DNA of 64,000 bases from Leptothoe kymatousa TAU-MAC 1615 (GTDB taxonomy: Bacteria; Cyanobacteriota; Cyanobacteriia; Phormidesmidales; Phormidesmidaceae), in NCBI RefSeq assembly GCF_018739865.1, contig NZ_JADOER010000013.1:62001-126000 (forward strand), in the 5' to 3' direction. Of this stretch, positions 7,989 to 15,208 are shown piece by piece. The position numbers were made by a program, and so were the translations under genes. Position 1 is the first letter of the stretch. Each line of letters starts with the position of its first letter. Below the pieces are notes generated by a model, which was given only the letters and a program-made list of their open reading frames with translations, made no database searches and was not told the DNA's origin.

Positions 7989-8858
7989 ATGCCCCCATCT
8001 TTATCAGAAACTCCCCGAGGTTCCACCCTAGGCCTAACCCTAGCCACCGCCATGGTGCTGCTGTCCACCGGCTGTCAGTCGTTGGAGGCCCCCAGTGCGA
8101 TCGCGCCCGCCGACGCCCAATCTAGCAACGCCCAACTGTGGCAAAGCGACTTATCCCAGGCCGATTGGCAAACCAACTGGGAACCACGGGAAGATAAGTC
8201 CTGGGGCCGTGACAACATCGAAATCCTCCCCGACGGCCAGACCTTTGACCACATCCTGCGGGTCCACTACCCTACCGGTAGCGCCAGCCCGTCTGTCTCG
8301 CGCAACACCGATACCCCCCTGGGGGGAGCCCAGTTCTATAGCGATCTGTTTTTACCCGGCGAAGATCGGCTGCGGCTCACCTACCATGTGCGGTTTGCCG
8401 AGGACTTCAACTTTGTTAAAGGGGGCAAACTGCCGGGGCTATTTGGCGGCATCGGTGCCAGCGACGGCAACCGTGTGGACGGCACCGACGGATTTTCCAC
8501 CCGCCTGATGTGGCGACAAAATGGCCAGGGGGAGGTCTACGCCCATTTACCCACCAGTCAAAACTATGGCACCTCCCTGGGCCTAGGCACCTGGCAATTT
8601 TTGCCCGGCACCTGGTATCGCATCGATCAGGAGGTGCGGCTCAACCATCCCAAACGGGCCGATGGTTACCTGCGGCTGTGGGTGAATGGCGACCTGGTGG
8701 TGAACCAGGCAGGGGTTGGTTTTCGCACGACCAGGTCCCTAAAAATTGACGGTATTTTCTTTTCCACGTTTTTTGGCGGCGGCGATAGCTCCTGGGCCAC
8801 CCCCCAAGCCACCTACGTTGATTTCGCCGACTTTGCCATTAGTTCGGTGGCGAAATAA
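7989..8858 (+). CDS. Lipoprotein with polysaccharide-lyase family 14-like domain
   Basis: A 289-residue protein starting MPPSLSETPRGSTLG, with a lipobox LLSTGC near residue 26, so it is probably anchored on the outside of a membrane. The body shows the hallmarks of the PL14-like jelly-roll: LTYHVRFAEDFNFVKGGKLPG, then GGDSSWATP near the C-terminus. PL14 enzymes cleave alginate or glucuronan chains, but many bacterial homologues with this KGGKLPGL signature have no tested activity. Divergent from the Rieske gene. Likely role is remodelling or uptake of an exopolysaccharide (inference). Confidence 0.75.
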   Translation: MPPSLSETPRGSTLGLTLATAMVLLSTGCQSLEAPSAIAPADAQSSNAQLWQSDLSQADWQTNWEPREDKSWGRDNIEILPDGQTFDHILRVHYPTGSASPSVSRNTDTPLGGAQFYSDLFLPGEDRLRLTYHVRFAEDFNFVKGGKLPGLFGGIGASDGNRVDGTDGFSTRLMWRQNGQGEVYAHLPTSQNYGTSLGLGTWQFLPGTWYRIDQEVRLNHPKRADGYLRLWVNGDLVVNQAGVGFRTTRSLKIDGIFFSTFFGGGDSSWATPQATYVDFADFAISSVAK

Positions 8859-9023
8859 CCTGGCTCCCTTGTTGCCACCGCTGCCCCAGTGCCTGACCAG
8901 GGGCTGAGACTGAACTCGCACAATGGCGCTGGCCTGGGATGTGTCAAAATGGGCCATTAGCTGCATGTAGAGTCACTATTTGCACGCCTCGATTGCTAGC
9001 CCCATCTCTCTCTCAAAGCTGTC

Positions 9024-10982
9024 CTAAACTTTAAATACGCCTTCTGGGTTAACCGACATCAATGGCCGACGGGCGGCACCTTCCCTTTGTAGTATCTCGT
9101 TGGCGGCTAACAAACCGCTGCTGATGGCCCGTTCCATCAAACCACAGGGAAACGGCATTTTTACCCAGTCTCCGGCAAACATCAAATTGGAAACGGCGGT
9201 GGCGCTGGTGGGACGGTTGGGATAGCTGCCGGGGGGGAATCCGGCAAAGTTTTTTTGGTTGACCAGTTCCTGGTGCAAAATGGTTGCCCCTGCTAGCTCT
9301 GGGACAATCTCCTGGAGCTCTCGCCGAAAGGTGTCCAGTAGGGCCTGCTGGGTGGGAAATACTTTTTCTTTGTAGCAGTAGGCATGGAGCTCAACCACAC
9401 TGCCGCCGGTGTCTTCGGCCCATTGGGCATAGTCCCCCTGCACCTTGTGGTATAGGGTAATACTATCGGTGAGGTCATAGCCAGAGAGAGAGGTAAACCA
9501 GCTTTGCTCCCATTCAAAATCGCGGTCTAGCCAAAAGCGACCAACGGCAAAGGGGTCGGCCACCTGTAGCTGATCGACCTGGGTGAGGACAACGGGATTG
9601 GCGTCCCCCTGGGAAAGGGCAAAGAGATTTTTGATGCCGGGAATATCGGCGGCAAAAATATAGTAGTCCGCCGTTAGGCTATGGGCCTGGGCATTGGTCT
9701 TGTTGCCGGGGTTGGCGGCCATGAGCTGAATCCGCTCGGGCTCCCGCTTAAGTACTTTAAACTGGGCCAAATTTTCCTGGGCGGGACCGCTTAGTACCTT
9801 GCCCTGGGCATCGTAGGCGGCACCGTGGCAGGGGCAGATAAATCCTTTACCTGTTTCGGCGACCTCTTTGTTCACGCTGCAGCCCTGGTGGGTGCAGGTG
9901 AGGGAAATGGCCCGGTCGCTATTTTTGTTGACCACATACAGCCGATCGCCAGCGCCATAGTAGTCGGTGGTTTCGGTGCTGAGTAGGGGATTGAGATCGC
10001 ACCAAAACGGCACCGGATTCGCGGCGATATTGCCCATTTGATAGTCCAGGCTGGCGATTTTGTCCTCAGCCCAGTTCACCTGGCTGACGGTCACCCCGGT
10101 GAGAATGCGCCCGCCATTAGCCTCAATCGCCTCGCTGAGGGGATCCACTAAACAGCGGCCCATGTCTTCACAGGTGCCATTAAAGGCCAGCCCCTCCGGG
10201 TTACCAAAAAAGTAAAAATGGAAAAACTGCATCAGTTCCCCAGCGCTGAGCACGTCCGGGGCATTCAAACTGGACTTGGCAAAGGGCAAAAAGTACAGAT
10301 CGTACAGCCCTTGAGGAAACTGGCCCTGGCCCCATTCATCCACCGAAAGATGATCTAATCTTTCATAGGTTTGGGGCATGCGGAAGCTAGTAATCTCCCG
10401 AAACACTTCCAAATGCTTCAGGTTGGCCAAATTAATTCCCCACTTCAGCCGGTTGTCTGACGAAATGGCCAGATCCACAATGTTCCAAGGAAAGGCGGCA
10501 TTGCTGGGATAAAACGCCTCGGGCTGATAGCCATTTTTGTACAGCACCGCGTAAAAGTTCAAAGACTGGAAATTATCCTGGGCCTTGAGCTCATCCACCA
10601 GGCTAAATAGGTTGTAATACTGGGGAAAAAAGCCATGGAATCCATGCTCCATGCGGAGCTCATGGTCCCCCACTTGGATCGGCCAGCTGGCAATTTTGCC
10701 CCCGAGCTGGGGCGCGCGCTCCACCAGGGTCACGGCCACGCCGCGTTTGCTCAGCTCATAGGCCGTCGCTAAGCCAGCTAAACCGCCGCCCACCACCACG
10801 GCACTGGTGTTGCGGCCTACGGTTTGGGGTAACTCTAACCGATCTACTTGGTGCAGGGAGGGTTTGGGTTTGGCCAAGCGGGTATAGCCTAGGGTGCCGC
10901 CTACGGCTCCGGCTCCTAATAGCTTGATCGCACTCCGGCGTGAAATGTCGGGGGTTTGCCAGGTTTCGGGAAATGGATTCAT
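9024..10982 (-). CDS. cruE: CruE/CrtU-type carotenoid ring desaturase/methylase with inserted Rieske domain
   Basis: A 652-residue flavoprotein. Order of parts: a twin-arginine-like leader (SRRSAIKLLGAGAVGG, about 15-30), the FAD-binding dinucleotide fold VVVGGGLAGLATAYELSKRG, a phytoene-desaturase-like core, and an inserted Rieske domain with CTHQGC and CPCHGAAYDAQG. The end MFAGDWVKMPFPCGLMERA is the second FAD contact. This arrangement is that of isorenieratene synthase-type proteins, which desaturate and move a methyl group on beta-carotene rings on the way to aromatic carotenoids such as synechoxanthin. The start at 10982 is chosen because the Tat-like leader follows directly; an ATG at 11054 is possible. 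The pathway assignment is from family knowledge. Confidence 0.8.
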   Translation of the reverse strand: MNPFPETWQTPDISRRSAIKLLGAGAVGGTLGYTRLAKPKPSLHQVDRLELPQTVGRNTSAVVVGGGLAGLATAYELSKRGVAVTLVERAPQLGGKIASWPIQVGDHELRMEHGFHGFFPQYYNLFSLVDELKAQDNFQSLNFYAVLYKNGYQPEAFYPSNAAFPWNIVDLAISSDNRLKWGINLANLKHLEVFREITSFRMPQTYERLDHLSVDEWGQGQFPQGLYDLYFLPFAKSSLNAPDVLSAGELMQFFHFYFFGNPEGLAFNGTCEDMGRCLVDPLSEAIEANGGRILTGVTVSQVNWAEDKIASLDYQMGNIAANPVPFWCDLNPLLSTETTDYYGAGDRLYVVNKNSDRAISLTCTHQGCSVNKEVAETGKGFICPCHGAAYDAQGKVLSGPAQENLAQFKVLKREPERIQLMAANPGNKTNAQAHSLTADYYIFAADIPGIKNLFALSQGDANPVVLTQVDQLQVADPFAVGRFWLDRDFEWEQSWFTSLSGYDLTDSITLYHKVQGDYAQWAEDTGGSVVELHAYCYKEKVFPTQQALLDTFRRELQEIVPELAGATILHQELVNQKNFAGFPPGSYPNRPTSATAVSNLMFAGDWVKMPFPCGLMERAISSGLLAANEILQREGAARRPLMSVNPEGVFKV

Positions 10983-11109
10983 TAAGGAAATGGAACGTAA
11001 TCGGTGAGCGCTAGTGGGGTGAAAAAGCTGATTTAGAGGCGGGGAAAGCTCCATGCAGCGGTGGTTTGCCGATGCTGGGCGCGCCCATTTTTGTATACGG
11101 AGACCTCCT

Positions 11110-11147
11110 CTAAATAGATGGAAATTAACTGTCCTCCATCTATTTAG
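11110..11147. repeat. 13-bp perfect inverted repeat in the cruE/ABC permease gap
   Basis: CTAAATAGATGGA at 11110-11122 is mirrored by its exact complement at 11135-11147, with a 12-base loop. It lies in the 375-base region between two divergent genes, so it is not a terminator for either; an operator or cruciform is more likely. I see no other feature in this gap. Confidence 0.55.
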
Positions 11148-11357
11148 TCGGATGGGGGGACATTGCCCACCATGTTGGTCAATCGGCCAAGATTACGGCT
11201 ACGTTATGAGGAACTTAGTATGGGGGCTGATTTATAAAACGGCTTGGAAACTTAGAAAAGATTAAGGGGACAAGCCATTAAGGGCAAAAATTAAAATCTG
11301 ATATAAAACAAATTTGATACAAATCTTAAACCATCAGGGGACCGTTCTAGACTATCC

Positions 11358-12134
11358 ATGATCAATTTGAAGGGAAACTATTGGCAGGAAACGACGGCGG
11401 TGGCCCAGCGGATTTTGCTAGAGCTGGTGCGCCGTCGCCGCAGCCTGATTTTTTGGGCCATTTTTCCCACCCTGTTGCTATTTCTCAATGGGGCCATTAC
11501 CGCAGAACGCGCCCAGCTAGATCTGGCGGGTGCTTTGGCGGTGGTGGCACCGCCCACCCTGGTGGGGGCGGCCCTATTTTTTAGCTGCCTGGGGGGCAGT
11601 GTTGCCACCGTGGTGGCGGAACGGGAGCAAAAAACGCTGAAACGGTTATTTCTTTCCCCCCTGCGGGGGGTGTCCTACTTTTTGGGCATTGTTTTGGCCC
11701 ACAGCGCCATTGGTGTGGGTCAGGCTTTATTGGTATTTGCGATCGCCCTGAGCTTGGGGGCCACGTTTTCGGGGTCCTGGCCCCTGGCCATATGGATTAT
11801 TTTGCTCAGCATCCTGGCCTATGTGGGGGTGGGGTTTATTTTAGGCACCCAGTTTGCCCGCCGCACAGAAGATGTCAATGCCCTGGTGGCGGCCTTTGGG
11901 GTGCCGCTGCTGATCCTGGGCGGGGCGTTTATGCCCACCTCGATTTTTCCCGATAGTTTGTTGCGCTTAGCCCGGTTTAACCCCATTTTCCATATGACCG
12001 AAGCCCTCACCCTGACCATGGCCAATGAAGCCGCCGGGGACCATATTATATTTCTAAGCGGGTTTGCGATCGCCATGGTCATCGCCGGGTGGCTATCGTA
12101 TCGCCGTATGCTGCGCATCGAACGTCAACTCTAA
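11358..12134 (+). CDS. ABC-2 type transporter permease
   Basis: A 258-residue integral membrane protein with six hydrophobic spans and the typical mid-protein signature GSVATVVAEREQKTLKRLFLSPL, in which the EREQ/TL-R/L-P pattern marks the ABC-2 permease family. Such permeases export drugs, lipids or polysaccharide precursors together with a separate ATPase. No ATPase gene is adjacent, so this is an orphan subunit. Its last codons (RIERQL, stop) form the first part of a 45-base unit that is repeated downstream. Confidence 0.85.
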   Translation: MINLKGNYWQETTAVAQRILLELVRRRRSLIFWAIFPTLLLFLNGAITAERAQLDLAGALAVVAPPTLVGAALFFSCLGGSVATVVAEREQKTLKRLFLSPLRGVSYFLGIVLAHSAIGVGQALLVFAIALSLGATFSGSWPLAIWIILLSILAYVGVGFILGTQFARRTEDVNALVAAFGVPLLILGGAFMPTSIFPDSLLRLARFNPIFHMTEALTLTMANEAAGDHIIFLSGFAIAMVIAGWLSYRRMLRIERQL

Positions 12135-12270
12135 ATGCTTAAGTAGTCTGGTGTGCGGCGCACCGAACGTCAGCTCTAAAGGCTTAAATAGTGTGGTGTG
12201 CGGCGCATTGAACGTCAATTATAAAGGCTTAAGTAGTGTGGTGTGCGGCGCACTGAACGTCAACTCTAAA
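12120..12270 (+). repeat. 45-bp tandem duplication spanning a stop codon
   Basis: Three full 45-base units start at 12120, 12165 and 12210, and a partial fourth at 12255. Each unit carries the coding sequence for the last residues of the ABC permease (ERQL) and its stop codon, then the same spacer GCTTAAGTAGTSTGGTGTGC with small changes. In the duplicated copies the frame again reads RRTERQL or RRIERQL then stop. The period is an exact multiple of three. Confidence 0.85.
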
Positions 12271-12284
12271 ACCAAAAACACTCT

Positions 12285-12755
12285 ATGGATGCGAGTCTAC
12301 TAGCCACCTTTGGCGCCGGATGTTTCTGGGGCACCGAGAACGCCTTTCGTCAGCTAAAGGGGGTGAGCAGCACCTCCGTCGGCTACATGGGGGGGCATTT
12401 CGAAAACCCTTGTTACCTAGATGTACTTTCCCGCATCACCGGCCATGCGGAAGTGGCACAAATCCAATACGATCCTAGCCTGATCACCTATGGAACATTG
12501 CTAGAAACGTTCTGGCACATGCACGACCCCACCAGCCTCAACCGCCAAGGTGCCGACCGGGGAGAACAATATCGGTCAGTGATTTTTTATCACACCGATC
12601 AACAACAACAGCTGGCACAACAGTCTAAACGGGCCATGACCAGCAACTACAGCCAGCCCATTGTGACCCAAATTGTTGCTGCATCAGCCTACTGGCTAGC
12701 CACCGAAGAACACCAGCAATATTTCGAAAAAAAATCTTTTAAGAAATCCCCATAG
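12285..12755 (+). CDS. msrA: Peptide methionine-S-sulfoxide reductase MsrA
   Basis: A 156-residue repair enzyme that reduces methionine-S-sulfoxide in proteins, using a cysteine in the motif GCFWG (residues 12-16; catalytic Cys13). VGYMGGHFENPCYLDV and GHAEVAQIQYDP are the conserved following blocks. The protein is compact, lacking the N-terminal extension found in many homologues. It follows a tandem repeat and has no clear ribosome-binding site. A hairpin directly after its stop codon probably ends its transcript. Confidence 0.92.
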   Translation: MDASLLATFGAGCFWGTENAFRQLKGVSSTSVGYMGGHFENPCYLDVLSRITGHAEVAQIQYDPSLITYGTLLETFWHMHDPTSLNRQGADRGEQYRSVIFYHTDQQQQLAQQSKRAMTSNYSQPIVTQIVAASAYWLATEEHQQYFEKKSFKKSP

Positions 12756-12764
12756 CCAAAAAAA

Positions 12765-12795
12765 TATCCTGCCAATCTATAAAAAAGGCAGGATA
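12765..12795 (+). terminator. Hairpin after msrA
   Basis: TATCCTGCC (12765-12773) pairs with GGCAGGATA (12787-12795) over nine bases, ten bases after the msrA stop. The loop is A-rich, and on the minus strand a T-rich loop and tail are present, so it may serve both msrA and the convergent small peptide gene. Confidence 0.6.
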
Positions 12796-12857
12796 AATAT
12801 CTTAAAAAAATACCGTAGCTCTCAACAAATATCAGCTACGACATTCTCAATGAAATC

Positions 12858-13034
12858 TTACTTAGACTGGTTGTCTAGCTGGTCTAGACGCTCGGCCTGG
12901 ATATCCTTAACAGCTTTGGACTGGTTGTCTAGGTGCTCAAGACGCTGCTCTTGTAGCTTGTTGCCACCGGCAACGTTCTCTAGTTGCTCGTCAGACAGTT
13001 GCTGATCGGAAGCATTCTTATTTTGCTCTTCCAT
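12858..13034 (-). CDS. 58-residue double-glycine leader peptide (secreted-peptide candidate)
   Basis: A small gene that length cut-offs miss. It encodes MEEQNKNASDQQ, then LSDEQLENVAGG (residues 13-24), then a 34-residue core. The L-S-x-E-x-L-E-x-V-A-G-G pattern is the classic double-glycine leader recognised and cut by peptidase-containing ABC exporters. The core has no cysteine and contains LDNQSK twice (35-40 and 53-58) in a charged, helix-forming context, so it is unlikely to be a lanthipeptide. A GAGG ribosome-binding site sits ten bases before the ATG. A HlyD-type secretion protein gene begins 700 bases away on the opposite strand. GG peptides of this kind act as bacteriocins or, as with the EbfG peptides of Synechococcus elongatus, in biofilm formation. 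The gene call is strong; the role is inference. Confidence 0.8.
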   Translation of the reverse strand: MEEQNKNASDQQLSDEQLENVAGGNKLQEQRLEHLDNQSKAVKDIQAERLDQLDNQSK

Positions 13035-13740
13035 GAAATTAACCTCGATTTTAAAACAACAAAATCTTGTCCAACAGATTGTGTCTGCTACAGGACTCTT
13101 TCATCATATCGAGACTTTTTCAAAATGGAAGTGGTTTTGTAAGATTCTCATGAACTTCTAATGATTTGCTCGGCTTTGAAGTACTTCCTAAGATTCTATT
13201 AAGATATGCAGGGGTGATTTATCCGAAACCTGAACAATTCCCCGGCAATCCTGAGAATCTCCTGAGCGTGCTCCATGTGGTTCAGGACAATGTGAGTCTT
13301 AGTTATTTTTTACCTAGCCAGTAATCGGCGCTCACGGGCTAACAAAAGTTCCTTGTGTAGGTTGTATGAAATCCAGTGAAACCCAACACCAGCAATGGTT
13401 ACGTTAGGCTACACTAGTGCTAACCTAACCCACGGCAGAACAAGGGTTTCGAACGTTTTGTCAGTTAACCAGCTCTACTGCTAGGGGCATTCTGACAGTT
13501 GCAGACTAGAAAGATAAACCGAACCTTAAGACTTACTTACTACATGGATTTTCAAGGTAAGTAAATTTTTAAGGTGAAACTATCCCCAGTTGCAGCACCA
13601 GAAAACATTAAGAGAAGTGAGGATTTTAGCCCCCGTTTATAGAGTATTAGACTAGGGATGTTCTAATCCATAATCCCTATGGTTACAATTGGGCAGTTAA
13701 TACATTAAATTTAAGTTGTTCAGTGAGGTGAGAAAATCCC
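13035..13740. other. Divergent intergenic region between peptide and HlyD genes
   Basis: About 700 bases with no supported gene. A short inverted repeat TTACTTAC (13533-13540) / GTAAGTAA (13557-13564) lies upstream of the HlyD gene. It must hold both divergent promoters. I found no second GG-type peptide here. Confidence 0.45.
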
Positions 13741-14331
13741 ATGGGAGACAGTAGTATTTTTCGGCAAGAAGCGCTGGAACGGCTATCTTCACCGGAACAA
13801 CTTGACCAGCTGATGAAAATTGTTTCGCCCCGCAGCTGGTTACCCCTCATTACCGTCGGGGGCCTGTTGGGGGCCGCTATTGTGTGGGGGTGCGAAGGAC
13901 GTATCCCGGTGACCACCAGCAGCCATGCTATTTTGGCCTATGCCGAAAATGATAGTAATGAGTTAATTGGTGTGGCGCATTTTCCGGCTGGGGAATTGGC
14001 CCAAATAGAACCGGGGATGGATGTGCTGCTGATCCCGGCTGTGGAGGGAAATAAGCAAGCCCCCGGCGGCATTGAAGGGACGGTCAAGCAGCTATCGGTG
14101 CCCATGGTGACCACCCTAGAAGGGGTGCGCCAACTAGAAGATCCAAGTGCCCCCAGTACGATTGAAGTATTAATTGATCTAACCCCCGACCCCGATACGG
14201 CCAGTGGCTACAAGTGGTCCGCCAGTAGCATGAGCATGATTCCCCTGGCGGGAATGCATGCAACCGCTCGGGTAACCCTGGAGGAAAAAGCACCCCTGTG
14301 GTTTGTACTACCGTTTTTGCACCAGTCCTAG
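13741..14331 (+). CDS. Minimal HlyD/NHLM-type peptide secretion protein
   Basis: A 196-residue protein whose opening (IFRQEALERLSSPEQLDQLM, then VSPRSWLPL) is the typical start of the HlyD-like adaptor of NHLM/NHLP bacteriocin export systems. One membrane span follows at about residues 38-53. The usual adaptor is near 400 residues with a long coiled-coil hairpin; here that hairpin is absent and only a beta-barrel-like region remains, ending in LWFVLPFLHQS. GAGGTGAG lies before the ATG. No exporter ATPase is nearby. It may work with the GG-leader peptide gene upstream (inference from proximity and family). It could alternatively be a regulatory or truncated adaptor. Confidence 0.75.
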   Translation: MGDSSIFRQEALERLSSPEQLDQLMKIVSPRSWLPLITVGGLLGAAIVWGCEGRIPVTTSSHAILAYAENDSNELIGVAHFPAGELAQIEPGMDVLLIPAVEGNKQAPGGIEGTVKQLSVPMVTTLEGVRQLEDPSAPSTIEVLIDLTPDPDTASGYKWSASSMSMIPLAGMHATARVTLEEKAPLWFVLPFLHQS

Positions 14332-14393
14332 GTTTGTTGTCGGTTTGCCCCCACATTCTGTCCGGCATTCCCAAGACTTAAACGCCCAGAAAG

Positions 14394-14440
14394 CCAGTGG
14401 CCAGTGAGAAACAGGTATTCCTCACTGGCCACTGGTTTTA
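14394..14440. terminator. Bidirectional terminator between HlyD and dps genes
   Basis: A perfect 15-base inverted repeat, CCAGTGGCCAGTGAG (14394-14408) and its complement (14421-14435), followed by TTTTAAA. It sits between convergent genes and can serve both. Confidence 0.8.
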
Positions 14441-14463
14441 AATGAAGTAGATCGGATCAGAGA

Positions 14464-14946
14464 CTACTGCAACAGGCTACGCAACATCCATGCATTTTTC
14501 TCATGGATTTGTAGCCGCTGGGTTAGTAGGTCCGCCGTGGGCTCATCATTGGCCTCATCCGCAATGGCAAAGACTTCGCGGGCGGTGCGGGCAACGGCCT
14601 CTTGGCCTTCGACCAACAGCGTAATCATTTCTTCTGCGGTGGGTACCCCTGGGGTTTCGCTAATGGAGCTGAGTTTAGCGTATTCGCTATAGGTGCCAGG
14701 GGCCGGAAACCCTAGGGCGCGAATGCGCTCTGCGATCGCATCTACGGCCAAGGCCAATTCGTTGTATTGGGTCTCAAACATCAGGTGCAGGGTTTGGAAC
14801 ATGGGGCCGGTCACATTCCAATGGAAATTGTGGGTTTTGAGATAGAGCGTGTAAGTGTCTGCCAACGTACGGGATAGACCATCTGCGATCGCGCGACGAT
14901 GCTCATCACTAATGCCAATGTTGATGGGGAGCGTTGATGCAGCCAT
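14464..14946 (-). CDS. dps: Dps family DNA-binding ferritin-like protein
   Basis: A 160-residue mini-ferritin that stores iron and protects DNA by consuming peroxide at inter-subunit ferroxidase sites. The ligand motifs are visible: [11 protein letters not shown] (residues 38-48) and [11 protein letters not shown] with the conserved Asp and Glu. The ATG at 14946 is chosen over upstream in-frame codons because TTAGGAG lies nine bases before it. The protein ends in a helix without an extended basic tail, so DNA binding may be weak. It is convergent with the HlyD-like gene. Confidence 0.92.
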   Translation of the reverse strand: MAASTLPINIGISDEHRRAIADGLSRTLADTYTLYLKTHNFHWNVTGPMFQTLHLMFETQYNELALAVDAIAERIRALGFPAPGTYSEYAKLSSISETPGVPTAEEMITLLVEGQEAVARTAREVFAIADEANDEPTADLLTQRLQIHEKNAWMLRSLLQ

Positions 14947-15208
14947 AACTAATCTCCTAACGGTTAGAGGTGAGAAACAAGATAAACCTTGGGGCCAGGG
15001 TCCTTTTGCAAAAGGGGCCTTTTCACAAAATAGAAAGCGGTCCAGCAATTATAGATAGCACCTACCCTTAGTAGGCCGACCCTAAGAATGTTTTTACGCT
15101 GGGGCAACCAGTCATTGATGCCAGGGTTAGCATGCCTAACGGCGACATCAGCAAAATTTTAGGGTTACGGTCTCTGGACCCCTTAATCATACTCATAACG
15201 ACTTCGAC

